A DNA stretch of 64,000 nucleotides, taken from the NCBI GenBank assembly GCA_016212105.1, contig JACRHJ010000039.1:1-64000 (forward strand). The letters run 5' to 3'. This document shows, piece after piece, positions 47,872 to 56,956 of the stretch (positions are counted from its first letter, which is position 1; each line of letters starts with the position of its first letter). The position numbers and the translations under genes were made by a program. The DNA is from Nitrospirota bacterium. Lineage in GTDB: Bacteria; Nitrospirota; JACRHJ01. The notes under the pieces are model-generated. The model was not told the origin of the DNA. It was given only the letters and a program-made list of their open reading frames with translations, and ran no database searches.

Positions 47872-49851
47872 CTACAGCCTGCCTGCGACCAGGTTGTCCA
47901 CCACGGCCGGGTCGGCGAGCGTGGACGTGTCGCCCAGCTCCCCTACCTCGCCCCAGGCTATCTTCCTGAGTATGCGCCTCATAATCTTCCCGCTTCTGGT
48001 CTTGGGCAGCCCCGGCGCGAACTGGAGCTTGTCCGGCGTAGCTATGGGGCCGATCACCGCGCGGACGTGGCCGGTGAGTATCTTCTTCAGGTCGTCGGAC
48101 GGCTCGAACCCGTCTTTCAGCGTGACGTATACGTAGATGCCTTCGCCCTTGATGTCGTGCGGGTACCCGACGACCGCGGCCTCCGCGACAGCCTCGTGAG
48201 AGACGAGAGCCGACTCCACCTCGGCCGTGCCCAGCCTGTGGCCGGAGACGTTCAGGACGTCGTCGATGCGGCCCATCAGCCAGTAATCACCGTCCTCGTC
48301 AACCCTCGCGCCGTCGCCGGAGAAGTATACGCCGGGGAACCGGCTGAAGTAGACGTCCTTGATGCGCTTGTTCTCCGGGTCGCCGTATGTGCCACGGAGC
48401 ATGCCCGGCCACGGGTGCTCTATGACGAGGTAGCCGCCCTCGTTAGGCGCGGCCTCGGAGCCGTCCTCCCGGAGTATCCTGGGCTTGACGCCGGGGAACG
48501 GCCTTGTGGCCGAGCCCGGCTTGAGCTTCGTCGCGCCGGGAAGCGCGCTGATGAGTATTCCGCCGGTCTCGGTCTGCCACCACGTATCGACAATCGGAAG
48601 CTTCTCCTTGCCGATGTTCCTGTGGTACCACATCCAGGCCTCGGGGTTTATCGGCTCGCCGACGGTGCCAAGCACCCGGAGCGAGGAGAGGTCGTAGTCC
48701 TTGACCCACTTCTCACCTTCCTTCATGAGCGCCCTTATGGCGGTCGGGGCGGTATAGAATATGTTCACGCCGTACTTGTCCACTATGTCCCAGAACCGCC
48801 CCGCGTTCGGGTAGGTCGGGACGCCCTCGAACATCAGCGTGGTCGCGCCGTTACTTAGCGGCCCGTACACGATGTAGCTGTGTCCGGTGACCCAGCCGAT
48901 GTCCGCGGTGCAGAAGTGTATGTCCTCCTGCTTGTAGTCGAATATCCACCGGAACGTAAGGTTGGTGTAGAGCATGTAGCCGCCGGTGGTGTGGAGGACG
49001 CCCTTGGGCTTTCCGGTCGAGCCTGATGTGTACAGGATGAACAGCGGGTCCTCCGCGTCCATCCACTCCGGCTCGCAGTAGTTGGCGACGTCCGGTGCGG
49101 ACATCTCAGCGTCCCACGAGAAGTCGCGGCCGGGCTCCATGTCTATGTTCTTGTTCCCGGAGCGGCTCAGCATTATGACCGTCTTGACCGACGGGCATTC
49201 GTTCAGCGCCTCGTCCGCGTTGACCTTGAGCGGGACGTGGCGGCCGCCCCTCACGCCCTCGTCCGCCGTGATGAGGAGAGACGAGTGGCAGTCCTGTATC
49301 CTGTCCCGGAGCGAGCTTGCCGAGAACCCGCCAAATACGATGCTGTGAATCGCGCCGATGCGGGCGCATGCGAGCATGGAGATCGTCAGCTCCGGCACCA
49401 TCGGCAGGTAGATGGTCACCCGGTCGCCCTTCTTCACGCCCCTTTTCTTCAGGACGTTTGCGAAGCGGTTGACCTCGCGGTAGAGCTGCTGGTAGGTGTA
49501 TGTCTTGTACGAGCCGTCGTCCGCCTCCCAGATGAGCGCCGCCTTGTTCCTGAAGGCCGGGGCCGATACGTACCTGTCGAGGCAGTTGTACGACGCGTTC
49601 AGCTTCCCGCCCTTGAACCACTTTATCTCGGGCTTGTGGAAGTCGTACTCCAGCACCTTGTCCCACTTCTTGTACCAGACGAGGTTCTGCTCCGCCATCT
49701 CCGCCCAGAAGTCCTCCGGGTCCTCGACGGACCACTTGTAAAGCCTCTCGTACTCTTCGATGCTCTTGACGTGGGCGTTCATCGAGAACCGCTCGCGCGG
49801 CGGGAACACCCTCTGCTCGTCGAGATGCACCTCTATGCCTTTGTCGGACAT
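47872..49851 (-). CDS. acsA: Acetyl-CoA synthetase (AMP-forming)
   Basis: Cytoplasmic enzyme making acetyl-CoA from acetate, ATP and CoA. The 659-residue product is of normal length. It shows the adenylate-forming motifs [11 protein letters not shown], the substrate region [45 protein letters not shown] and, near the end, [11 protein letters not shown] with Lys622, the residue acetylated in homologues. The ATG at 49851 is preceded by GGAGGAT. It lies 27 bases after the porin gene and in line with the actP group, and is followed by a strong terminator. Together these form an acetate uptake and activation operon. Confidence 0.97.
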   Translation of the reverse strand: MSDKGIEVHLDEQRVFPPRERFSMNAHVKSIEEYERLYKWSVEDPEDFWAEMAEQNLVWYKKWDKVLEYDFHKPEIKWFKGGKLNASYNCLDRYVSAPAFRNKAALIWEADDGSYKTYTYQQLYREVNRFANVLKKRGVKKGDRVTIYLPMVPELTISMLACARIGAIHSIVFGGFSASSLRDRIQDCHSSLLITADEGVRGGRHVPLKVNADEALNECPSVKTVIMLSRSGNKNIDMEPGRDFSWDAEMSAPDVANYCEPEWMDAEDPLFILYTSGSTGKPKGVLHTTGGYMLYTNLTFRWIFDYKQEDIHFCTADIGWVTGHSYIVYGPLSNGATTLMFEGVPTYPNAGRFWDIVDKYGVNIFYTAPTAIRALMKEGEKWVKDYDLSSLRVLGTVGEPINPEAWMWYHRNIGKEKLPIVDTWWQTETGGILISALPGATKLKPGSATRPFPGVKPRILREDGSEAAPNEGGYLVIEHPWPGMLRGTYGDPENKRIKDVYFSRFPGVYFSGDGARVDEDGDYWLMGRIDDVLNVSGHRLGTAEVESALVSHEAVAEAAVVGYPHDIKGEGIYVYVTLKDGFEPSDDLKKILTGHVRAVIGPIATPDKLQFAPGLPKTRSGKIMRRILRKIAWGEVGELGDTSTLADPAVVDNLVAGRL

Positions 49852-49878
49852 CCTGTCATCCTCCTGTAACCTGTGATA

Positions 49879-51342
49879 TTAGAACCAGACCTGGACCGCC
49901 GTGGTCAGCGTGTTGTGGTCGAAGTTGCTGTTGTCCGAGCCCTGGAGCGTAAAGTTGTTCAGCTTCCTGCCGGCCTCGACCATTTCATAGTTTACCATAA
50001 GCCTGGTGTACTTGTTGAAATAATAGTTGAAGCCGAGCGTGGCCTTGTCGCGCTCGTTGTCCGGGATGGTGGTGTCCTCGTCGAACTCCTCGTAGCGGAT
50101 GACCGGTTCGAGGTCGTTCAGGAACTTCGCGCTGCCTTCGAGGCCGGATATCCTGTACGCGCCAGTTGCGTACCAGCCCTTGGCGTCGGCGTACCTGTTC
50201 ATGCCGCCGTTGGTGAAGAACCTCTTCTGCCACATGTACTCGCCCCGAAGAGTCAGGCCCTTGGCGAAGGAAGGCGCGTAGTCGAACTCCGTCGCCCAGC
50301 GCTGGTGCGCCCTGTTGGACTCGAGCCCGGCGAGGACGTGCCTGGTCTGGCCGGTATAGAACGATCCGCCGACGGACAGCCCCTCGACGAACGGGTTTAC
50401 GTACACGCGCCCCATCACGTCCTTGTAGTCGTTGTCGTCCGTGCCGGCGGTCGTCCCGGCCGCGACCGCGCCGTTGATGGCCGACAGGCCGTATCCGACG
50501 CTGTACGGGCGGCCGGACTCCGTCTTGCCTGCGTACTTGCCGGAGAGCATCACGCCGAGCGACCTCGACGTAGGCACCTGTATGAAGGTGGAGGCCATCG
50601 AGTAGTTGATCGTCGGGACGTCCATCGGGGCACGCCACACCTCGTCGCCGAACGGCGTGAGGTACTGTCCGAGCGTCACCTTCGCGTACGGTATGTGGTC
50701 GAAGTATACGAAGGCGTCCCTGAATACGGTCGAACTCGTCGGGGCCGCGTCGAACATAACGCGAAAGCCTATCTTGTCGTCGAGCTTGCCGTTGAAATAG
50801 AGCCTCGCGTACCGGGCGTAGAACTGGTTGGCGGAGGTCGCGGATGCGCCGTTGGCCACGCCGGGGAAGTAGGTCGAGTTGCCGAGGTCGTCGCTCAGCC
50901 AGCCGAACTGCATCCAGGAGCCTATCTTCATCTTGACCTTGTCGCCGGTGAGGCGCGCGAACCCGTCCTCGGCGGCCGCGAGGACCTCAGCCATCGGGCG
51001 GTCGTCGGCAGGCTTGGGAGCCACGGCGGTGGACTGCGGCGCGGTGTTCATCGCAGTGCTCAGGGCGGCCTTCTCGTCCGCCGCCTTCGCCGAGAGCATC
51101 TTGTACGACGCCTCGTCTATGACGCCCTTGTTGAACAGTATGTCGGCGAGCATCTGGTTGGCGCCCATGTCGCCTCTTGCCTGCGCGTCCTTCACCTGGA
51201 TGTACGAGGCGTCGTCTATCACGCCCTTGCTGTGGAGTATGTCGAGAAGCGTGCCGTTGAAAGACTGCCCGTCCGCGAAGGCGGGGACAGCCGCGAGGAC
51301 CGTCAGCGACAGCGCCAGTATTGCCGTGTAGATAAACCGCAT
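49879..51342 (-). CDS. Outer-membrane porin, OprO/OprP-like
   Basis: A 487-residue product with a signal peptide (ending VPAFA). Two tandem SHOCT-like helical motifs follow (DILHSKGVIDDASY near 33 and DILFNKGVIDEASY near 65), then a 16-strand-type beta-barrel region to the end. The final residue is Phe (VQVWF), the typical outer-membrane assembly signal. YARLYFNGKLDDKIGFRVMFD and GQYLTPFGDE resemble phosphate-selective porins O and P. Its location between actP and acs suggests it admits small anions such as acetate, which is inference from context. The ATG at 51342 follows GGAG at slightly long distance. Confidence 0.85.
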   Translation of the reverse strand: MRFIYTAILALSLTVLAAVPAFADGQSFNGTLLDILHSKGVIDDASYIQVKDAQARGDMGANQMLADILFNKGVIDEASYKMLSAKAADEKAALSTAMNTAPQSTAVAPKPADDRPMAEVLAAAEDGFARLTGDKVKMKIGSWMQFGWLSDDLGNSTYFPGVANGASATSANQFYARYARLYFNGKLDDKIGFRVMFDAAPTSSTVFRDAFVYFDHIPYAKVTLGQYLTPFGDEVWRAPMDVPTINYSMASTFIQVPTSRSLGVMLSGKYAGKTESGRPYSVGYGLSAINGAVAAGTTAGTDDNDYKDVMGRVYVNPFVEGLSVGGSFYTGQTRHVLAGLESNRAHQRWATEFDYAPSFAKGLTLRGEYMWQKRFFTNGGMNRYADAKGWYATGAYRISGLEGSAKFLNDLEPVIRYEEFDEDTTIPDNERDKATLGFNYYFNKYTRLMVNYEMVEAGRKLNNFTLQGSDNSNFDHNTLTTAVQVWF

Positions 51343-51398
51343 TGCCTGAAACTCCTTTCGGTTGTGTAAAAAGTGACCATCGGATTCACCCGCGCCTC

Positions 51399-51566
51399 AG
51401 AAACCATCCCTCACCCGGCCCTTCGGGCCACCCTCTCCCATTGAAGGGAGAGGGTACATCTTTAATCCCCCTCTCCCCTTGTGGGAGAGGGGGTTGGGGG
51501 TGAGGGCTTACCTTATTCTCCCCTCTCCTACCGGGAGAGGGGTTGGGGGTGAGGGTTCTTTGGGGC
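51399..51566. repeat. Three tandem GGGAGAGG-type repeats within the acetate gene cluster
   Basis: Copies near 51405-51453 (CCCTCACC...CTCTCCC...GGGAGAGGG), 51464-51508 (CCCCCTCTCCC...GGGAGAGGGGG) and 51517-51558 (CCCCTCTCC...GGGAGAGGGG) fill most of the 234-bp gap between actP and the porin gene. They could form RNA hairpins that partly end or stabilise the transcript. Confidence 0.75.
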
Positions 51567-51576
51567 GTCTTTACAT

Positions 51577-53325
51577 CTACTCCGCGCCGACGCCCAGGTA
51601 AGTCCTGAGCTTCTCGTCCTCGAACTTCTCCTCCGCCGCCTTCTCGGCGCCAAGGAGCGACACGACTATTCCCACGAGGAACGCGCCCACGAGCGAGAAT
51701 ATCGCCGGGTTCTTGAGCGGGACTATCGGGGCCGGGACCTGCGACATGATGTCCTTCTTCACGACGTCGAACGCGGCCTTCTCGGAGGTTATCGCCGCGT
51801 CAGCGGCGGCGTTCAGTGCAAGCTGCTCCGGTGCCAGGGCCGCGCCCTGTACCTTGCCCGCCTCGTATGCCGCGACCTTGGCCTTGGAAGCGGTCTCCGC
51901 CTCCTTTACCTGCGCCTCGGCGGCGGCCTTCTCCTTGGAGTGGATGACGTCCACCCATACCGTCGGAGACAGCACGATGAGGACGACCGCGAGGACGAGG
52001 CCGGTCAGCATGCTGGCGACCGCGCCGGTGGTCGTGAACCTCTTCCAGACTATGGACATGAGGAGCGCCGGGAAGTTCGCGCTCGCCGCGATGGCGAATG
52101 CGAGGCCGACCATGAACGCGACGTTCTGGCCCTTGAACAGGATGCCGAACATCATGGCGAGTACGCCGAGGATGACCGTCGCGGCCTTTGCCACCTTGAC
52201 CTCGTCCTTCTCGTTGGACACGCCGTTACGGACGACGCCGACATACAGGTCGTGCGAGAGGGCGGAGGCGCCCGCGAGCGTCAGGCCCGCAACGACCGCG
52301 AGTATCGTGGCGAAGGCGACCGCGGCGAGGAAGCCGAGGAAGACGCTGCCGCCCATGACCTCGGCCAGCATCAGCGCAGCCATGTTGCCGCCCTTGTCTA
52401 TGCCCATTATCAGGTCCTTGCCGACCAGGACCGCCGCGCCGAAGCCGATGGTGAAGGTCAGTATGTAGAAGTAGCCGATGAAGCCGGTCGCGTAGAAGAC
52501 CGACTTCCTGGCCTCCTTCGCGTTCGGGACGGTGTAGAACCTCATCAGGATGTGCGGGAGTCCGGCGGTGCCGAACATCAGGGCGATGCCGAGCGATATG
52601 GCGTCGAGCGGGTTGGACACGAGGCCGCCCGGCTCCAGGAAGCCGTGTCCGTAGAGGTCCTTGGCCCTGCCGAACAGGTTGTTGTAGCTGAAGTTTATCC
52701 CTTCGCTCGCAAGGACCATGACGACGAGGACGGTGGCCGCGCCGAGGAGGAGCACCGCCTTTATTATCTGTACCCAAGTGGTCGCAAGCATGCCGCCGAA
52801 CAGGACGTAGGCCATCATGAGTATTCCGACCACGACGACCGCGAGCTCGAACGGCAACCCGAACAGGAGCTTGACCAGCGTGCCCGCGCCGACCATCTGC
52901 GCGATGAGGTAGAAGAGCACGGTGGTGAGCGAGCCGAGCGCGGCCGCGGCCTTAATCGGCCTCTGCTTCAGCCTGTACGCGACGACGTCGGCGAATGTGT
53001 ACTTGCCGAGGTTACGGAGCGGCTCTGCTATGAGGAACATGACTATCGGCCACCCTACGAGGAAGCCTATGGAATAGATGAGTCCGTCGTAACCCTTCGT
53101 GGCGACCAGGCCGGCGATGCCGAGGAATGAGGCCGCGCTCATGTAGTCGCCCGCCAGGGCCAGGCCGTTCTGGAAGCCGGTGATGCTCCTGCCCGCCGCG
53201 TAGAACTCCTTTGTGGTCCTTGTCCTCTTTGCCGCCCAGTACGTGATGCCGAGCGTCGCGGCGACGAACAGGAAGAAGAACGTGATGGCTACCGGGTTAA
53301 GCTGTCCTATGATAGACTCTGTCAT
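51577..53325 (-). CDS. actP: Cation/acetate symporter (SSS family)
   Basis: An inner-membrane sodium-solute symporter of 582 residues with about 13 helices, resembling ActP. Family signatures include [60 protein letters not shown] and a long-helix sodium-site region. A charged Ala/Lys/Glu-rich insert at about 465-545 ([16 protein letters not shown]...) lies between the last helices and is probably a cytoplasmic or periplasmic coiled coil; E. coli ActP lacks a comparable one. It begins 1 base after the DUF485 gene, the usual yjcH-actP order. Acetate is the likely substrate given acs in the cluster. Confidence 0.9.
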   Translation of the reverse strand: MTESIIGQLNPVAITFFFLFVAATLGITYWAAKRTRTTKEFYAAGRSITGFQNGLALAGDYMSAASFLGIAGLVATKGYDGLIYSIGFLVGWPIVMFLIAEPLRNLGKYTFADVVAYRLKQRPIKAAAALGSLTTVLFYLIAQMVGAGTLVKLLFGLPFELAVVVVGILMMAYVLFGGMLATTWVQIIKAVLLLGAATVLVVMVLASEGINFSYNNLFGRAKDLYGHGFLEPGGLVSNPLDAISLGIALMFGTAGLPHILMRFYTVPNAKEARKSVFYATGFIGYFYILTFTIGFGAAVLVGKDLIMGIDKGGNMAALMLAEVMGGSVFLGFLAAVAFATILAVVAGLTLAGASALSHDLYVGVVRNGVSNEKDEVKVAKAATVILGVLAMMFGILFKGQNVAFMVGLAFAIAASANFPALLMSIVWKRFTTTGAVASMLTGLVLAVVLIVLSPTVWVDVIHSKEKAAAEAQVKEAETASKAKVAAYEAGKVQGAALAPEQLALNAAADAAITSEKAAFDVVKKDIMSQVPAPIVPLKNPAIFSLVGAFLVGIVVSLLGAEKAAEEKFEDEKLRTYLGVGAE

Positions 53326-53326
53326 T

Positions 53327-53632
53327 TCAGTCTCCTATCTTCGCTTTGACTTTTTCGACCATGTCGTCGTAGCTGCCGTTCGCCCACTGCACGTAGATGC
53401 CGGTGACGAGCCACGAGAACACTATGACGCCTATGCCGATGGGTATGCCGTAGGTTATGCTGCCGGAGAGGTCCTGCGCGAGGAACTCCTTGTTGAACGC
53501 GATGAGCGCGATGAACCCGAAGTAGACCACCAGCTCTATCACCGTAAGCACCAGCGATATGGTGTTCTTGGTGGACGCCATCTGTTTGAAGTCTTCGTCG
53601 TTCAGTATGTCTTTCTTGGTCTTGGATGTCAT
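53327..53632 (-). CDS. DUF485 membrane protein (YjcH family)
   Basis: A 101-residue protein with two transmembrane helices (about 27-50 and 60-85) and a charged N-terminus, matching the DUF485/YjcH family that accompanies ActP symporters. It ends 1 base before actP, so translation is likely coupled. The role is not settled; stabilising or modulating the transporter is the usual inference. It lies 27 bases after the exonuclease gene. Confidence 0.88.
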   Translation of the reverse strand: MTSKTKKDILNDEDFKQMASTKNTISLVLTVIELVVYFGFIALIAFNKEFLAQDLSGSITYGIPIGIGVIVFSWLVTGIYVQWANGSYDDMVEKVKAKIGD

Positions 53633-53659
53633 TGTCTTACCTCCGTTATGTTGCCGTAT

Positions 53660-54355
53660 CTAAAAGTTCTGGAGCCCGCCCGAGCCGCCGAAATACTCAC
53701 CTCCTTTTCCGGGCGCCCCTATTTTGAGAAGATCGTCGAGTTGTGTTATACCGCCCTGTGCCAGCAGAGGCATGAACCTCTGGAACACCTGGGCGGTGAT
53801 GTATGCGTCCATCAGCGAGTTGTGCGCCCCGTTTACCGGGACGCCAAGTAGGCCCGCTATCGCGTATATCCTGTAGTCGGGCGGGCCGGACTTCCCGCCC
53901 TCGGGCATCACGCCGCGCTTTTTTGCCCAGCCGTAGAGAGAGAGGGTGTCGATGGCGGGGTTGTCAAGGCCCTTGCCCATGTGCTTATTCATCTCGCGCC
54001 CGATGAACTCCATGTCAATCGAGACGCAGTGGCCGACGATTACGTCGCCGCCCACGAACGTCACGAGGTCCGTCAGGACGTCCTCTATGCGGCCCTCCTC
54101 CATCACGTCCGACGGCGTGATGCCGTGGATGACCACGCTCGCGCGGGTGAGCGCCGTCTTGGGCCTCGTCAGGCGGTAAAACGTCTCTCCCGCCCTTATG
54201 CTGCCGCCGGTCATCCTGACCGCGCCTATCGAGACTATCGAGTCGGACTTCTCGTCCAGGCCGGTAAGCTCGGTGTCCAGGACGACGAACCCGGACTCGG
54301 ATACCGGCCGGTCAACGTGAGCCTGCCTGTTAAGAAACCTCGACAATGCGTTCAT
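53660..54355 (-). CDS. DEDDh 3'-5' exonuclease (DNA polymerase III epsilon-like)
   Basis: A 231-residue cytoplasmic nuclease. Exo I reads VVLDTELTGL (Asp and Glu metal ligands near 27 and 29), Exo II reads VGHCVSIDMEF and Exo III reads GAHNSLMDAYIT (the catalytic His and Asp of the DEDDh type). It is not the replicative subunit: it sits inside the acetate cluster, 4 bases after the cNMP/CBS protein. From memory, the same pair occurs next to acs and crbS in Vibrio. Substrate unknown. Confidence 0.87.
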   Translation of the reverse strand: MNALSRFLNRQAHVDRPVSESGFVVLDTELTGLDEKSDSIVSIGAVRMTGGSIRAGETFYRLTRPKTALTRASVVIHGITPSDVMEEGRIEDVLTDLVTFVGGDVIVGHCVSIDMEFIGREMNKHMGKGLDNPAIDTLSLYGWAKKRGVMPEGGKSGPPDYRIYAIAGLLGVPVNGAHNSLMDAYITAQVFQRFMPLLAQGGITQLDDLLKIGAPGKGGEYFGGSGGLQNF

Positions 54356-54359
54356 GCCC

Positions 54360-56264
54360 TCACCATATCATCTGCTTGTACCGCTCGATTATCTGCTCCT
54401 GCACCGTCGAGATTACCCTGAACGCCTCTTTTATGGTCTTCTTCTCGAGCCCGCTCAGGCGGTCCGGGTTGATGAAGTTGTCCGGGCGGACGCCCATCTC
54501 TATCTGGCCCGCCTGGTGGTAGATCCTGAGGTAGGATATGAACTCGAATGCCTGCTCCAGCTCCTCCGCGTACTCGCCGACGATGGTGTGCCTGTCCTTG
54601 AGCGCGTGCAGCCTCTCCAGCGTGGACGTCTCCTTCACGCCCTTCTCGAGCGCGAAGAGCCTGAGCGCGTCCACGAGCGGCGCGACGCCCTTGATCTTTA
54701 AATTCAGCTCGTCCTTGTGCTCGCCGCCCTTTTCCACGACGAACGTCTTGAAGAAGCCGACCGGAGGCCTGTTGGATATTATCTGGTTAGCCATGAACCC
54801 GAGGAACACCTTCTGGTCGTCGAGTTTGGATACGAGGTAATCCCTCAGTGTCCCGGCGAGCGCCGCCTCCCCGTATACATGCCTGAAGTCGAACATAACC
54901 AGAGACGACATCACCGCCTCTGGGGTCGGGTTGTTTATCCAGTCCTTGAAGTACTCCTTCCATGCCTTGAGCGGCTGACACCACCTGGGGTTCATCGCCA
55001 TGTAGTCGGCCGGGCATGCGGGGAACCCGCAGCGGACGAGCGCGTCGGCCGCGTCGCGGGCGAAGGACGCAAAGTAGGCCCTCGCGGCCTCGGCCTGTGC
55101 CTCGTCCGCCGGGTCGGCGTATATGATGGCGTTGTCCTGGTCCGTGCGGAAGGTCTGCTCCTTCCGGCCCTCGCTGCCGAGCCCGACCCAGCAGTACGCG
55201 ACCGGCGGCCTGCCGTGCCTCTTCTCGACTATCCTGAGCGCCTGCCGGACGACCCTGTCGTTTATCTCGGATATTATCCTGGTTATGTTGCCCGCGCGCG
55301 CCCCGTCCTTTACGAGCAGGGATATTATCCTGTTCACCTTTATGGACGCGGCTGCCAGTTCCTCGATCGTATGCCTGCTCTCGATCTCCCTTGCGACGGA
55401 TACGGGAGATGTGCCCTGTAACAGCATAAAATCGTGGTTGGTGACGACGCCCCTGAGGCGGCCGCCCTCGACCACGACCAGGTGGTGTATGCCGTACCGG
55501 ACCATCTTGAGGAGCGCCTCGAAGCAGAACTCGTGCGCGTCCGCCCGCACGAGCGACACGCTCATGATGTCCCTGACCGGGCCGGATACGTCACGCTCCT
55601 TCGCCGTGACCTTGGAACGCATGTCCTTGTCCGTGACGATGCCGGAAGGCATACCGTCCGCGTTCAGGAGCACGAGCGAGCTTATGTTGTTCTTCGTCAT
55701 CTTGACCGCGGCGTCCTTTATGCTCACGTCCTCGCTGTCGGTCACGGCCTCCTTGGTAATCAGCTCGCCGACCTGCGTCGTGAAAAGCAGCTTGTCGCCG
55801 CCGCCGTAGTACAGGCCGCGCTCGTGCATCTCTTTGTAAGTGCGGTCGATGGATTTTATGAGAAACGACTTTAAGTAGTACTCCATGAAGGCAGGGTTCG
55901 TGTCCATCAGCTTCAGGACGGCGGCCCTCTCCACCTGGTAGCAGAGCGTGTCGTCCAGCGCGGTGATGTTAAGACGCGCGCGGTCCCCGGAGATGAGCGA
56001 GATGAAACCGAAGCTGTCCCCCTCGCCCCGGTAGTCCATGACGATGTCCTCGCCGCCGGAGCCTGCCGAGACCTTGACCCCGCCCTTCTTCACGACGCTC
56101 AGGTACCGGCTCGGCCCTCCGTCCTCGGTGAGGATCGCGGTGCCCTTGGGGTAATACTCGACCGAGACGCCCCTGGCGACCATGTCGAGCTCGCCCTCGT
56201 CCAGGAACTGGAACGGCGGCACGGCCTTCAAGAAATCCTTGACTTCCTGCGTGATAAGCGACAT
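54360..56264 (-). CDS. Cyclic-nucleotide/CBS/DUF294 nucleotidyltransferase-like protein
   Basis: A 634-residue cytoplasmic signalling protein. A cNMP-binding fold (~10-130), a pair of CBS domains (~165-285), a DUF294 nucleotidyltransferase-like domain with GLGSEGRKEQTFRTDQDNA (~360-395) and a DUF294 C-terminal helical domain (~480-630). The ATG at 56264 follows GGAG by 8 bases; the GTG at 56273 is less likely. It heads the acetate operon, directly downstream of an exact sigma54 promoter. Proteins of this layout adjoin acs/actP genes in many proteobacteria and may sense nucleotide state; the reaction, if any, is unknown. Confidence 0.9.
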   Translation of the reverse strand: MSLITQEVKDFLKAVPPFQFLDEGELDMVARGVSVEYYPKGTAILTEDGGPSRYLSVVKKGGVKVSAGSGGEDIVMDYRGEGDSFGFISLISGDRARLNITALDDTLCYQVERAAVLKLMDTNPAFMEYYLKSFLIKSIDRTYKEMHERGLYYGGGDKLLFTTQVGELITKEAVTDSEDVSIKDAAVKMTKNNISSLVLLNADGMPSGIVTDKDMRSKVTAKERDVSGPVRDIMSVSLVRADAHEFCFEALLKMVRYGIHHLVVVEGGRLRGVVTNHDFMLLQGTSPVSVAREIESRHTIEELAAASIKVNRIISLLVKDGARAGNITRIISEINDRVVRQALRIVEKRHGRPPVAYCWVGLGSEGRKEQTFRTDQDNAIIYADPADEAQAEAARAYFASFARDAADALVRCGFPACPADYMAMNPRWCQPLKAWKEYFKDWINNPTPEAVMSSLVMFDFRHVYGEAALAGTLRDYLVSKLDDQKVFLGFMANQIISNRPPVGFFKTFVVEKGGEHKDELNLKIKGVAPLVDALRLFALEKGVKETSTLERLHALKDRHTIVGEYAEELEQAFEFISYLRIYHQAGQIEMGVRPDNFINPDRLSGLEKKTIKEAFRVISTVQEQIIERYKQMIW

Positions 56265-56290
56265 TTTTGACACTCCTGCGACAATATTAG

Positions 56291-56306
56291 AGCAATATCG
56301 GTGCCA
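56291..56306 (-). promoter_or_regulatory. Sigma54 (RpoN) promoter of the acetate operon
   Basis: On the minus strand TGGCAC-CGATA-TTGCT matches the -24/-12 consensus TGGCAC-N5-TTGCW at every defined base. The expected start is about 56280, giving a leader of about 16 bases before the ATG at 56264. Such promoters need an AAA+ activator; an NtrC-family one is encoded at 58691-60037. Confidence 0.88.
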
Positions 56307-56333
56307 GGAGCGGCGAGGGGTGTTTATTCGGCT

Positions 56334-56531
56334 GTAACAGGCTGATTTATCTGGATATTATCTGACGGATGGCGTGGATTAGGGGTATTTATCGGGCAAG
56401 CGGATATTGCTACAATAGGTTACGCGGAGTGTTACAGCGTGGTTTTTATGTTTATTTGCAGACGGTTAGCATGCGTTACCGTTTGTAGCGCGGGATATAT
56501 GACTACATTACTTATCGTTACTGATAGTTAC
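56334..56531. promoter_or_regulatory. Cluster of GTTAC half-sites upstream of the sigma54 promoter
   Basis: GTTAC occurs at 56419, 56431, 56475, 56517 and 56527, with an imperfect inverted partner (GTAGC) at 56485 and an inverted GTAAC at 56334. The main group lies about 110-225 bp upstream of the -24 element, a normal place for activator binding. A perfect GTTAC palindrome also overlaps the kinase operon promoter at 63648-63662. Confidence 0.5.
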
Positions 56532-56550
56532 AATTATCAGGTATGGTGAG

Positions 56551-56750
56551 GGACATGGGTGAGGGTGTATTTAATCCCCTCTCCCCTGGCGGGCGAGGGG
56601 CTGGGGAGAGGGGGATGGACCGAACCTACCCTTCCCTCTTATCCCCTCCCTGTGCAGGGAGGGGAAGATTGGTTGAAGCCCGTATAAAAATAGCCTGGCC
56701 TCGACGAATCTCCCGCCCCCTGCATAGGGGGAGGGCCGGGGTGGGGGTAG
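56551..56750. repeat. Repeats in the gap before the DUF294 operon
   Basis: GGGAGAGG-type copies occur near 56568-56615 and 56638-56665, and a GGGGGAGGGCCGGGG type near 56715-56750. The rest of the gap (56265-56550) holds the sigma54 promoter and GTTAC sites and no gene. Confidence 0.65.
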
Positions 56751-56751
56751 G

Positions 56752-56955
56752 TTACTCCGTGACGACGTTTATCGTCCCCGCGTCGGCGGTCGGGTCCTTC
56801 TCGGAAACCTTCATCGGGCCGGGGCTGTTCAGCACCCTGTACTTCTTGCCGCCGGACGTGTCCACGGACAGGAGCAGGACGTACTCCTCCTCGCCCAGGT
56901 GGTCGAAGGTGAAGCGGCCGGAGGCGTCGGTGGTGGTGCCGTCGGTGACTTTCAT
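56752..56955 (-). pseudogene. Fragment of a carboxypeptidase-regulatory-like (Ig-fold) domain
   Basis: A 67-codon ORF (MKVTDGTTTDASGRFTFDHL...) starts 1 base after the ankyrin gene stop. It begins in the middle of a CarboxypepD_reg/CNA_B-type beta sandwich (TDASGRFTFDHLGEEEYVLLLSVDT). There is no signal peptide and no clear ribosome binding site. It looks like the 3' remnant of a larger secreted protein, perhaps cut off when the ankyrin gene arrived. A small real protein translated by coupling is possible. Confidence 0.5.
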
Positions 56956-56956
56956 G

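Noticed and set aside
50097-50107. GGTTCGAGG resembling a tRNA T-loop
   Set aside because: It lies inside the porin coding sequence, and no cloverleaf arms surround it.
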